Assembly: GCA_017405375.1 (NCBI GenBank)
Contig: JAFRAO010000016.1
Location: 62,001-126,000 of the forward strand
Reading direction: 5' to 3'
Source: a bacterium
Lineage (GTDB): Bacteria; Cyanobacteriota; Vampirovibrionia; Gastranaerophilales; Gastranaerophilaceae
Length of the DNA stretch: 64,000 nucleotides
Below, in pieces: positions 23,821 to 38,800 of the stretch. Each line of letters starts with the position of its first letter. The first letter of the stretch is position 1. The notes under the pieces were generated by a model, which made no database searches, had not been told where the DNA came from, and saw only the letters and a list, made by a program, of their open reading frames with translations. A program made the position numbers and the translations under genes.

Positions 23821-26800
23821 ATGAAGAATAGAATTACGAAGAAGTTATCATTGGTAGTATCAGTTGCGTTTTTAACAATACTGACAATGCTGTATTTTAT
23901 AAATATCGCTTCGGCGATTACTTTGGACCAGCTGAATGCTTCAAGACTAAAAACAACAATTTTTGAATATACAGCTACCGGAAATAAATATTTTAGTATT
24001 TCCGGCAGTGATATTACTGTAAAATTGCATGACTTTGGATATGATTATTCTTCTTCTTCTGGTGCTGGGTTATGGATAAATAATCCTTCATCAACAGCTA
24101 TTGGTTATACTTATATTGGTTCTGGGTCGTTATATAATAACAATGGTAGTAAGACAAATTTCTATAATTTTTATAATGATGATGTCGAAAGTAATTATTA
24201 TATGTATGGTGATTCAAATAATGTTTCTTATCAGTTTAGGACAAATCCTACTCAATTTAATATTTTTAGAAATTTTAAAAAAAAGTCTGGAATAGAAACT
24301 TTTTTTACAAAATTAGTTCAAAATGGTTCAATCACTTCAGATTCTAAAACAAATGCGGATGCTTTTTTAAGTAAATACAATGTTGGTGCTGGTAGTGGTG
24401 AAAATAATTATGTAAGAATATTTAATGGCACGAGTATATATGGATCTGATACGAACGGATATGATTACAAAATAACAAATAAGAAGGACAATACATATTA
24501 CTATCTTGTTACGGGTACTCATAGAGAAAATACTGCTTATAATTTAACCCCTGGTTATCAGGATGTTAAATATGTTGATAATATAGATCGTGGTACTGTG
24601 TATGTAACTAATTCTGTTAGCGGATCAAATAAAATGAGTAAAGGTTACAGATTAAGATCTATCAATAATAGTGATATGTCTTTACGTAATTATGGTGTTA
24701 TAGGTGATGGCAGTAATAGTGGTGCATCTTTGGATGGTATTATTACTGGTAGTAAAACTAATGGACAACAAGTTGTTTTCAATACAGGCACGATTTATAA
24801 TTTTAATTTAGACTTCACGGGTAATTATGCTAACAGCTCTAATGGTTTTGTTTTTGATATGTTGTATAATAGTGGTACGATTGGAAATTTTGAGAGTTCG
24901 ATAGTTGGAAATTATGCTAGTGATTCTATCATTTACAGTAGCAATATGATAGAGTCTTTGAAGAGTGATTTTGTGTCAAATTCTGGCCGTTATACTTTAT
25001 ATAATTCAGGAACAATAAATGATATTGCTAGTAATTTCATTGCAAATAGTTCTACAGGTGGTGGCGGTGCTATATATAATATTGGTACTATTGGTACTGA
25101 TACAACTTCAAGTCATATAAGTGGTATATTTATAAGTAATACTACTTCGAATAAAGGCGGTGCTATATATAATCTAGGCACAATTAATGGTCCGATAGGT
25201 GGAACGTACTTAGGTAATACTGTATCAAGTACAGCAGATACCGATGGTGGTGGTGCGATATACAATGCAGCTAACAAAACTTTAAATGTTGGTAATGCTA
25301 CATTTGGTACAAGTGGTAGTGACACAGATGCAAACCATGCGAAATATGGTGGTGCGATATATAATGCAGGAACCTTAACTACTGCATCAGGCTCCAGATT
25401 TTATAATAACTATGCAAGTACATCGTCATCAAGTATGAATGGTCAAGGTGGTGCAATATATAATGCATCAACAGGTAATATAACAGCTTTAGATGGTACT
25501 TATGTCGGTAACAAAGCCGATAAAGGCGGAGCTATATATAATGCTAAGAAGACTAGTGGTAGTACTACTGTTACAAATATAAATGGTGTATCAGGAACAT
25601 TTACATCAAGCAGTGCAACAACAAGCGGTGGTGCTATATATAATGAAGGCAAAATGGAATCTGTAGGCGGCACATATACATCAAACAGCGCAACAACAAG
25701 CGGTGGTGCGATATATAATGCGGCCAATGCAAGTATAGCTTTATCATCAGCAAAATTTGGGGGTTCATCAAGTTCTACTTATGCAAACCATGCAAAAAAT
25801 TATGGTGGTGCGATATATAATGCCGGCACATTAGCAATCAGTAATTCTAGATTCAACTACAACTATGCCGGTACATCATATGATAGTGCAACCGGTTTTG
25901 GTGGTGCGATATTTAATGAATCAACAGGCAGTATAACAGCTTTAGATGGTACTTTCACAGGTAATAAAGCAGCTAAAGGTGGTGCGATATATACTACAAA
26001 TGGTGTTACTGTGAATGGCGGGACAACATTTACAGGAAATATTGCTAGTGAGGGTGCTGCTATATATAGTGAAGCCGGAGTTGTTAACTTACTTGCAGAT
26101 ACCGGCAATATAACATTTACAAATAATAATAGTACGGGTACTGTTTCAGGAACAGGTTCAGGTATATATTCGGGTGCTGGTTTGTTGCTTGCTGCAAATG
26201 ATGAAAAATATATATCTTTAAATGACAGACTTGCTATAAATGGTACAGTTCAATTTGGTAATAGTACTGTATCAGGTGGTACTGTTAAAATGGGAACTAA
26301 TGTATTTACCTCCAATACTATTCCAGGTTCAGTTGAAGGCGTTACATTTAATACTATTGATATAGTTAATGATATGACTTTAGATTTGGGTAATTCTCAG
26401 GCAGGTGATATTATAAATATTACAAATAAACTTATGACCACCGATAGTAGTAAAAAATTGTCATTGTTATTGGATTATGATCCGGGTGCTACTACTGATG
26501 AGCATGGTACTATAGATAAGATATTACTTTCTGATACTGTTACTGCAACTAATATAAGTGGTTCTCCATACGTATTTTTAGAAGATATTAATATAGTAAA
26601 TCCTTATACTTCAGAACAAGTTACTTCTGAGTTAGATAGAACGATTAATTATATTTCGCAAGAAAGTAATGATTATACGAATTATGATGTTAGAAATAAT
26701 ATTAAAGTAAGAACAACGACTGATGGTAGTATAGCAAAAAATATTAATGGTGTTATCTATAGATTCACACCTGCTGATGATGTACATCGTGGTCTATTAA

Positions 26801-29800
26801 ATGTAAATATTTCTAATGGTGGTTATTTAAGTATTTACGATTTGGAAGATTATTACAATAAAGTTGTATTAACTGAAAGCTTTACTCCAATAGTAAATTA
26901 TACTGCTGATAAGAATAAAGTTAATCTAACTATACCTGAAGATGATACAACTACTCATATTGTGCCAATTAAAAATAGTATAGGTGTTCTGTATGGATAT
27001 ATGTATAACAACTTTGTTATACCTGGTGAGATAGATCTTACAAAATTTGATGAACATGGCGATGGTGAGTATTATACACTTAAAGATGGTGCTGGAGACT
27101 ATAATAGTGTTGCCTATATATATGAAAAAGTTGGTGGTAAGTATCATGAATACTTTGATGCAAATGCAGGTGATGTCAACGGTGATTTAGCAATGTTGGC
27201 ATCTGGCAGTAGATCGTTAACTGTTGAAGGTGTTAAAGAAGGAGATAGATTAATTTCTGAAGTTCACGGTTATAACATTGATGATCCTTCAATTAAACAT
27301 AAGGGTATAAATATTTCCTCTGATGGTCAAAAAATTTTCAAACTTAAAAATATTGCAAGCTATGATAATTTTACGGATTATGCATTGAGTATTGAAAATG
27401 GTAGTAGATTCAATGATTTAGAAATTGAAAATGTTACTTTTAAAGATAATGATGTAGATATTATTAATAATAGCTATAGGGCGCCTCTTAAATTTAAAGG
27501 AACAAATGTTTTGGATGTAATTAAAGGTGACGGTCATTCCTATATTTTAAGTGGAACTACTACTATAAAAAAATCTATTAATCAATCAGATTTAGTTGTT
27601 GATAAATCTACTTTATTATTAGATAATGCTAAGTTTGGTAATAAAGTAAATGATACGACATATAGCAGCATAAATATTAATCTAACATCAGCAGATAGTA
27701 TTTTAGAATTGCGTGATTATTATGATTTGGATTTAGAAACAAGTTCTATTATACCGGCTAGTATTAATAATGTTTCAGTTCAATCAACACGTGTAAATTT
27801 TGGACGTACAAAATTAACAGGTAATTCAAATATTATTTTGGCAGATGTAAATGATACAGCTTTTTATGATACAGAAATTTACAATAATGCAACATTAAGA
27901 GCTGTTGCAGGTCAATTAGGCGGATCAATAAAAAATGCCGGTAAATTGTATTTATCAGGCAGATTGGATAAAATTGTTGACAATGTTGTTGATTATTCTG
28001 ATCCTGAAAATCCTGTTATTATGGATGGTGGTACTACATATGTTAATGGCAATTTAGAATTTCAAGCAGTTACTGATTCGAATGGTAATATTACTCAGCA
28101 AGCTGGTGTTGCAGGTACATTGGACATGCAAGATAGTGCTAATACTTTAGCATTATTAGGTTCTAATGTTGGATATAGTGTTGGTACATTAAAAACAACT
28201 GGTGCTACATCTGATAGTCAATCTAAATTATTAACTACTGCTTTAGCGCAAGGCTATAGTGGAGAAGGTTCTTATTCAGAAAATTATACGGGTAACGTTG
28301 TTGCTAGCTATATAGAATCAGATAATTATGTAAATAACCCAAATATAATAGTTACTTTGAATGGTATCGAAACTGCTGTAACTAATGTTTTAGGCGATAC
28401 AGGGATGGGTAATTATAACAGATTAGAAGGTGATAGTAAAACATATCAATTCCGTATATTAGCTAATGCTGATGGTTCTCGACATGTTTTTGGAAGTAAC
28501 CAAGCTCTATTTATTGATAATCCTGATAGTATTGAGAGTGATGATAAACTTGTTGGCAGAACAGCAGGCAGCAAAAAACTAAGTGCTCAAAGCGTTAATT
28601 GGTCTGAAAGATTTGGTGATGCTAATTGGAATGAGCATTATGAAGTATCAGGCTTGAAAGTTGTTGATTTAGGTAATGAAGAAAATCATTTATATACCGG
28701 TGATATTGAATTTACCGCTAAAAAGAAAAAAGAAACAGATTTTAAAGGTACTGATACATTAAGATTAGTTAATGCATTATTACCTGCAGATTATTTAGAA
28801 ACAGGTTATGATGAATCTGAAAGAGAATTCAAAGCAGATGTTGCAGGTTCTACATACAAAGTTTCTGATGCTCTTTATAATGAAACAACTCATGCATATG
28901 ATATTGAGGACTTTACATTAGACACAACTGTAGGAACTGTAACCGTTGATGGTAATTCAGACTATGAAAACAATGTAATATCAACATTAGATATGAATAA
29001 TAAAGGTGGATTTACTGTTAATAGTGATGATACTACTTTAAATATTAAAAACTTAAAAGTTGAAAATATGCTTGATGCTGAAGGTGGCTTTATTGCATTA
29101 AACTCAGGTACAGTTAATCTAGAAAATGTAGTATTGGCTGCAACTCACGTTGTTTCTGAAGTTGATACTCCTTATGCTAATGCAGTAATCAGAAATAATT
29201 CAGTTACTGATGAGGCAGGTAATTATGGTTTGAACTTAAAAGGTACAAACAACTTAGGTGCAGGTGTTGCCGGTGCAGGTACAACAAATGTACTTAACGG
29301 TGAAACAACAGTTGATAGTATTGCACAATCAGTAATCAATATATCAAATGGTGCAGCATTAGTTGTGGATGGTGGAACACTTTCTGCTACTAATGGCGTT
29401 GCAAATGCCGGCACCTTGACATTAAATGATTATAATGGTGGTACAGCTGTAGATAGCTGGTCCGTAAAAATTACTGGTGATGGTACAACTCAATTTAAGG
29501 GTACAACAGATATTACGTTGGATACTGCAAATACAGGTACAGAAGAAAATCCTGTTTATACATATAGCATAGCAAATAATGTAGAAATACATGAAACAGT
29601 AGATACTACTGATCCAGATAATCCTGTTGTTACTGGTGTTGCAACATTAACAGCAAAAGGTGAACAATTATTAGGTAATATATTTAATGCCGGAAAATTG
29701 AAATTATCCGGAAAATTAGATAAAGAAGTTAAAGCGTTACCTGGTTCGGTTGGTACCGGCGTAACAGAAGTTAACGGCACATTAACATTTGCTAAGAATA

Positions 29801-32800
29801 CCGATGCAGGTACTCAAGCAGGTGTTGAAGGCACATTGGATATGGGTCGTGATGCTGATAATCCTAATAAATTAATATTGACTGGCTCAAATGTAGGATA
29901 TTCAGTTGGTAAAGTTAAAGCAGGTACAAAATCTTTAGATCCTGAAGTAGATTCTGTTCGTGCAAAATTAGATACCTCTCTTACTAAGAGTGGTGTTACA
30001 ATGGTTGCAAACACTATCAATTCTGATTATTACGATAGAAATGGTGCTAGTCAGGAAGCTCGTATAAGTTTATCTTCATTGGGTAACTTTGCTGATGCTT
30101 ATGTAAGTGATGGTACTTATGAAACTATCGGTACAAAAACTCATCATCAAGTTACAATATTGGCTAATGCTTTAGGTGCTTCAACAATATTTGGTGCAGA
30201 TGATGTACTTGGTATTGATTCTTCAATAGTTAAAGAAGCTACAACTTCTGACTATAGAACTGCAGGTGGCAGAAAGCTTTCTGATCATTCGGTTGATTGG
30301 ACTGAAAAGTTCGGTAATGCTCAATGGAAAGATGTATATAAATTAGACGAATTAAAAGTTGTTAAGTTTAACAATCAATATACAGGTGATGTAGAATTTG
30401 ATTTAATAAAAACAGATGAAACAGATTACAGTGGTGTTGATACATTAAGATTAGTTAATGCATTATTACCTACAGAAGCTTTAGTAGACGATTATGATGA
30501 GCAGGTAAGAGAATTCATAGCAGGTGTTGCAGGTTCTACATACAAAGTATCTGATACTGTAGGTGCAGGTGAACCTGCTGAAACATTACCTGGTACTTTA
30601 GGTATAACTGTAGGTACATTAACTGTTGATGGTAATTCAGACTATGAAAACAATGTAATATCAACATTAGATATGAATAATAAAGGTGGATTTACTGTTA
30701 ATAGTGATGATACTACTTTAAATATTAAAAACTTAAAAGTTGAAAATATGAATGATGCTGAAGGTGGCTTTATTAAATTAAACTCAGGTACAGTTAATCT
30801 AGAAAATGTAGTATTGGCTGCAACTTACGTTGTTTCTGAAGTTGATACTCCTTATGCTAATGCAGTAATCAGAAATAATTCAGTTACTGATGAGGCAGGT
30901 AATTATGGTTTGAACTTACGTGGTACAAACAACTTAGGTGTTGGTATCGACGGATCTGGTACAACAAACGTTTTAACAGGTCATACTACATTAGCTAAGA
31001 TTAATCAAACAAATATTAACATTCTAAAAGATCCTGCTGATGGTGCTCCTTTAACTACATTAACAGTTAGTGATCTTGGTAACTCTGTTAATATCACTAA
31101 TGATAGCATTTTAGAATTGTATAATTATGTACCTGCCACATTGGCTAAAGATATCAAAACTTCTGATAGCTCTGCAATGGGTACAACTCAATTTACAGGT
31201 ACAACAAATGTTAAATTGGGCGATACTACTGAAATTGATAACCATGTTGAAATAGCTTCAACAGCTCAATTAAAAGCAAACGCTGAACAGTTATTAGGTA
31301 ATATATCAAATGCCGGTAGATTGTATTTATCTGGCGAATTAAATAAGACAGTTAATAACTTGGGTACTGATACTGACCCTCGCACAACGTATGTTGGTCG
31401 TGATTCAGAAAATAAGAATTTAACATTTGCTGCTGTTGCTGACACAAATGGTAATGTTACAAGCAAAGCAGGTGTTGAAGGCACATTGGATATGGGCAAT
31501 GCTTCTAATACCCTAACATTAACAGGTGTTGATGCAAGTGATAACTTTATAACAGGTTTTGATGCAGAGGAACATCCAATTTCCGAAGTCCTAGATTATC
31601 AAGTATCAAATGTTGGATACTCAGTTGGCACATTAAAAGCAGGTACAGCTGATTTTGATAATCCTGCAAATGATGTTCGTGCAAACTTAGTAACAACTCT
31701 AAGTAAAAATCTTGATGTAAATTATACAAATAACCGTGATATGGTTGCTAATTATATAGTCGCTGATACTTATGATTATGCTGGCGGACATCATAGTGCT
31801 CGTGTTCTTTTATCATCATTAGATGGATTAGATAAAGCTTATCAAAAAGTTTTAGGTGATAAAGTTGAATCTGTTGATAATGTGTCTTCACATAGAATTA
31901 CAGTTTTGGCAAAACCTGATGACGATACAGAATTTGCAGTTATGAGTTTCGGCGCTGACAAAGTTCTTGATGTAAATGGCGCAATAGAAAATTCTACATT
32001 CGACATTAACAGAGAATTTACTGATAAACAAATTGAAGACCTTGATGCTGTAAAATGGACTGATCGATTTGGTACATTTGGCTTAAAGGAAACTTATAAA
32101 GTAAGTTCTATTGGCGTTGTAGATTTAGGCGATGATGACAATCATAATTATACAGGTGATGTAGAATTTAATTTAACTAAGACAGAAGAAGAATCTTTTG
32201 GTTTAACTGATGATACATTAAGAATAATGAATACTCTTCTACCTGAAGACTTGATTAAAGATGGTATTGCAAGAGATCCAAGATCATTCACTGCAAATGC
32301 AGCAGGTGAAACATATAAAGTCGCAGATAAAATTACTGTAATAGATGAAGACGATAATGTTTCAGAAGTAACTAATTTTGATTTAGGTGTTACTGAATCA
32401 GGAACATTTACTATTGATGGTATATCTAAAGAATCAACATTAGATATGAATGGTAAAGGTGGATTTACAGTTGCAAAAGCTGATACAACTTTAAATATTA
32501 GAAACTTACAAGTTACAAATGTTAAAGATGAATTAGGCGGATTTATAAAAACATTAGCTTCTGCAGGTGAAAATTCATCTATCAATCTTAAAAATGTTGA
32601 TATAGTTCAATCTAATACAGAAACTTCAAAAGCAATTTCAAACGTTATTACATTGAATTTGGAAGGTACAAACGATTTAGGTAACGGAGTTGTTGGAGAA
32701 GGTACAACAAACGTTGTTAGTGGAAAAACAACAGTTGGTAGTATTAAACAATCTGTAATCAACATATTTTCCGGTGATCCTGCTGCAACATTAAAAATAA

Positions 32801-35800
32801 ATGGTGGAACAATTTCTGCTGGTACAGTTGCAAACGGTGGTATATTAGAATTATTTAATTACGATGGCAGCACAGCCGATACACAAAAAGATTTGGAACA
32901 AAGTATCGGTAATAACGGTACAGCTGTTGGTACAACTCAATTTACAGGTACAACAAATGTTAGATTGGGTGCTGATAATGTAATCAATAATAACGTTGAA
33001 GTTAATGCAGGAGCTAAATTAAGAGCTGCAGCTGAACAATTAAAAGGTACAATTAAAAATGCAGGTACATTAGCTCTATCAGGAACATTAGATAAGACAG
33101 TTAATAAATTAAATGATGTTCCGGGTACAACAGAAGTTGATGGCGCTTTAACTTTTGCTCAAGATACAACAAAAGGTACTCAAGCAGAAATTAAAGGCAC
33201 ATTGGATATGGGCAATAATGCTAACACTTTGACTCTAACAGGTTCAAAAGTTAATTACTCAGTTGATAAAGTTAAAGCAGGTAACAAAGCTACAAATGTT
33301 CGTGCAAACTTAGAAACTTCGGTTACTAAAGTTGTAGAAACAGACCCTAGTGTAGAATATCATCTTGACTTGGTTGCAAACACAATCAGATCAAATAATT
33401 ATGATGGTAACAATGCTCGTGTTGGTTTGTCTTCATTAGTTAATATAGCTGAGGCCTATATAAGCGATGGTACTTATGAAACAGTAGGTACAGAAACTAA
33501 ACATGAAATCAGAATATTAGCAAATGCTGATGGTACTCGAGCAGAATTTGGTGCAGATAAAGTATTGGATAAAGCTAGTACGTTCAAAGATACTTATGAA
33601 GCAGCACATACTGGTGGTGGTGATATATTAGATAAATATAATGTAAAATGGACTGATTTATTCGGCAATGCTGAATGGACAGATACTTATAAAGTAAAAG
33701 ACTTAGTAGTTGTAGATTTAGATGATAATAATGAAGATGATATTCATAATTATACAGGTGATATTCGTTTCACATTAGAAAAAACAGCTGAATCAGATTA
33801 TAGCGGTACTGATACATTGAGATTAGTAAATGCTCTTGAACCTGATGATTTTGTTGATCCAAATTTAATTCGAACTACAGAAAGAACATTCACACCAAAT
33901 AATGCAGGTGATACTTATGTTGTTAGATCTACTGATGTTGAAGATTTAGGTGAAACTGTAGGTACATTTACTGTTAATGGTAATTCAGACTATGAAAACA
34001 ATAAAATATCAACATTAGATATGAACGGTAAAAAAGGATTTACAGCTTCAGATAAGACAACAGCTTTAAATATTAGAAATATAAAAGTTACTAATATTAA
34101 GGATGAATTAGGCGGATTTATTTCGTCAAGAACTTCAAATTCGAACATCAATCTTGAAAATGTTGAATTAGTTCAGGCTGATTCTGAAACTTCAAACCCA
34201 ATTTTGAATGTCGTTACATTGAATTTGACAGGTGATAATAAATTAGCTAATGGTATTAATGGTACAGGTACTACTAATGTTAATGGCGGTACTACTGAAC
34301 TTAAAAATATCAGACAAAATAACATTAATATAACAGATGATAACGCTACATTAGTTGTAACGAAGAATATCAACGCATTAACAAGTCTAAAGAACAGAGG
34401 TACTTTAGAATTAAGAAATTATAACGGTGGTGATGCAGGTACACCTGTTGAATTTGCTAATAGCGTGAACAGATATGATGATGTACAAGGTACAACTAAA
34501 TTTACCGGTACAACATACGTTGTATTGAATGACAATAATAAAATTGATAACCATGTAGATGTTGTTGGTACTAATGCTACATTGAAAGCAAAAGCAAACA
34601 ACTTATTAGGTTCAATTAATAATACAGGTACTTTAATCCTTTCAGGTTTATTGAAAGATAAAACTGTTGCAGGTAATGGTATAACTCAAGTTGATTCTAA
34701 CTTGGCAATGGCAAAAACTACTAGAAATACAGGTGTTGACGGTACTTTAGACCTTAATAACGGTACTGTTGACTTTACTCAAGATGGTAATGCAGCTAAT
34801 GTATACAATATTGGTAGAGTAATTAATAATGGTACAATAATGATTGATGCTGATTTCTCAAACATTGGTGCTGGAAATAAAATTTCAGGTGATACGATTG
34901 CTTTAACTTCGAATGATGTAAGCGGTAAAACTACCATTATGGTTGATGCAGTAAAATCTAACGGAGATTGGTCTACATTAGGTAATGGAACATACTATCT
35001 TCCTGTAATAACTAAAGAAACTGCTAATGCTACTGAATTTGGTAAAATTGCCGAAGGAAAAGATGTTGAAATAAAATCAACTGATGTATCAGAAAGCATT
35101 GATGATTATATTATAAGAATATATGACAGTAGTGTATGGCATAATACAAATGCTCAACCTAGTGATGCATCTAATCCTAAAACTATGTCTCATAAAGCAG
35201 AAGTTCCACCAGAAGATCCAAATGCAACAGATCTTGCAGTAACTTACACAGTTGCAGAAAAAGTTAATAATACAGGTAATAGTACTGCAGATAGAACAAA
35301 AGCTCTAAACAAAGGTAATATGAGAAATGTTTCTTGGACTAAAAATAGTGATATTTTAGTTGAAAGATCTCATGTAACCGGTGATTTAGCTGTATCTACA
35401 TATGTTGAAGGAACTAATGAATATGGTATAAAATACGATGTTACAAATGTTTCAAATGATCAGAAAAATGATAAATATGCTATTGACGCATTAGCTTATT
35501 TGAACCAAACTGAAGATTTTGGTAAATATTTAAGAAATGACGATGGTAGTGTATCATATGACAGATCATATATAACAGACGATAATACAGCTGCTCATAC
35601 ATTGTTAGCAAACATTGGTGAAACAGCTCAAGGTAAATACACTGTTCAAGGTGGTTCTGATATCGCTGAAATCGGCGTTCAAGAAAAAGTAATGCCTACA
35701 AATTCAAAAATTTATATGAATGGCCATACCGGTTTTGAATTGAACAATCCGGCTTCAGAATTGTTATTAGAAAACTTACATATTAAAGATGTAGTTGATG

Positions 35801-38800
35801 ACGATGGAAATCATGGTAATTTCTTGAGAATATCATCTACTGCAGCTGCAGGTCACAGTGAAACAAATCCAAATGCAACATTGAGAAATGTTATATTTGA
35901 TAATCCATATGATGATCCTGATAATTATGACCCACTAACGCACAGACCTGTCCAAAATGACGGATTCCTTGCTTTAGATGGTAGAAATGAATTCAATTCG
36001 GGTATTACAGGTTCAGGTACTACTGTCGTTGATAAACCTGCAGGTAGTGCCGGCAGTATCACATCATTAGATGCTATTGATCAAGGCAAAGTATATGTAC
36101 GTCCTGGTGCTAGATTAATTGTAAGAGGTTCCGTAGGTGAAGGTACATCAATTGAAAATGAGCGTGATCCTAACGGTTCTGGTGAAACTACTTTAGGTGA
36201 TGGTGGCGAAGGTTCTTCTACAACTAACAAAGGTGATATCACTGGTGGTGGTAGTACAGGCATTAATGGTGATGTAATTAACGAAGGTACAATTGGTACA
36301 GACTTGATTATAATTTATCCTGATAAATCATTAACATCAGATCCTGATAAGATTGATTCAATAATACATAGCTATGGCGACTATATTATAGGTGGCGACG
36401 GCGGAACTATCGGCAGAGATGTTATCGGTGATAGCAATAACGGTGGTCGTGCATTAGACCCTGAAGATCCTTCAGATCCTACTTATAGAGCAATAGTTGG
36501 TCATACATATGTACCTGTTGATACAACTCTAGGTAAAGATGGTGATCCTGAAAATGGAACCATAATGACAGGTGATGTATCTGTTGGTTTTAGACCTGGT
36601 CATGACGATTCTAATTTAGAACCTGCAGGAAGACCATCAACACCTGCCGGTGAAAAAGGTGTTACATTCACTATTAATGATAGTGGTAATGTAGATGATG
36701 CAAGAAATCTTTACTTGGCAGATTGGTCAACATTAGACTTAGACCAAGGTACAAAGAAAAACCCTGTTACTGCAGGTAAAAAAGATAATATTAAAGCTAA
36801 TATTGTAATCGCAAAAGATGATTTGGCATACTTAGAAACAGATTGGCAAGATAGTATATCTTCTATAAAAGGTATTGACTCTTCTATTCCTGCAGGTCCG
36901 GCTCAAGCTCCTGGCCAACGTCTTGATTACAGTACAAGAGTTGTAGATAATGCAGCTAAGACAGGTAAGTTAGATGTTGTATCCGTAAATATTGCAAATA
37001 ATACTGCAAGTGCAACTGATGCTTCAAATGACTTTGTTAAAGCTGATGCAACAAATAAAGATCACGTTAGATTATCTCATTATATTGATTTGAAAACTAC
37101 TGATAATGATAACAGTGCAAATTATATAAGATATAATTCTAACGATGGCAAAATGTATACAAACAGAAAAGATTTAGCGGGTGCTGTTAACGCAAATTCA
37201 GCAGCTACTGAAACTACAGTATACAAAATGAAAAATAGTGAACCTGCTTCTACTACGGGTGCAGGAAACTTAAAAGCCGGTAAATTGATTGTATACGGTC
37301 AAGGTAATGATACAGTAACTGATATTCAATCAGGTGTGGATGTTGGTACTACAGCTCCTGCTCACTTAGTTGCAAGAGATGTGAATATTAAAGCAACACG
37401 TCCGGGTGAAGCAGCGATAACTGTTAGAGGCGGAAGTACTGCTACAATAATACCTCGTTCACAAGACCTTGTTGTATCATCTGAAAATGATAAATCAGTA
37501 AGATTGTTAGCTGGTGGTTCAAGAGCTACATTGAATGTAAATGAAGTAGATCGTCTAGCTCCGGAAAATCAAAATCATAAAGTAACAATCGAAAACGGTA
37601 TATACTCTGATAATAAAAATAACCTTGTAAACTTCAACAGAGGAACAGTTGATGTTAAAGGTGATGTTGAAAATGTAACTGCCAATGTTAATTCAACATT
37701 GTTAGGTGAAGAAGAATTAAGACCTGGCGCTACTCGTGGTGGTGTTACAACTCTTGTAACAAGAGTATCTGGTCATGATTCAGACGTTACTTATAACTTG
37801 AATCCTGGTGGTACATTAGTATACAACAATGACTCTACATTGTATGATCCAAACTATCATACATCTGCAGACAGATTAAATACAATGAACTTCAATGGTG
37901 GTACTTTGAGTACAGTAAATGGTACTGTAACTAACTTCCACTTGGCTAATATGGATTTAGGTAATCCTGGTACTGTATCTAACTACTTTGCTGATGTAGA
38001 TTTATATAATGAAACAATGGATAAATTCACTGTTTCAAATCCTGTAACAGGTAGTGGTGCATTGAACGTTGCAGGTTTGAATTTGATTTCAGATTCAAAA
38101 AATCCTGTAACAGTAATTAACTTTACTGATGATCCTGTATTAATGGCAGCAACAAACTACACAGGCGGTCAACAGTTGACAGCTTTAGCTCCAATTTATA
38201 AATACGATGTATCTTATAATAAAGGTGATGGTAACTTCACATTTGTTCGCTCAGGCGGCGGCGGAAACGGTGGCGGTGGCTTCTATCCATGGGGTGGCAA
38301 CTCATACAACAGCTACAACCCTGCGGTTATGGTTGCTCCTGTTGCAGCTCAGTTAGGTGGATACTTAGCTATGGTTCACAACTATGATGATGCATTCCGT
38401 AATATGGATATGTATATGCTAATGACTCAAAAAGAACGTCAAGCTATGAAGTACAATAACAAATATGCTTCAGCAGCGACTGATTCAATGGCATACTATC
38501 CTGGATATGACAGAAATAGTAGTGCTTCAGGTTGGGTTCGTCCATCTACAACATTTGAAAGAGTTAACTTCAAAAATGGACCAAAAGTTAATAACATTGC
38601 TTACAGTACATTCGTTGGTGGTGAATCAAAAATGCATGATTTAGGCCACGGTTGGGACGGTATGGCAACAGGTTATGTATCATACCAAGGTTCGCATCAA
38701 AGCTTTGATAACGTAGGTATGTATCAAAACGGCGGTACATTGGGCGTAGTTGGTATGGCTTATAAAGGTAATTTCTTTACAGGTTTAACAGCTGGTGTTG

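Noticed and set aside
24998-26100. GGAIYN-coding repeats considered as a CRISPR-like or minisatellite array
   Set aside because: They are irregularly spaced, in frame with the protein and differ at synonymous sites, so they are protein repeats and not a DNA array.
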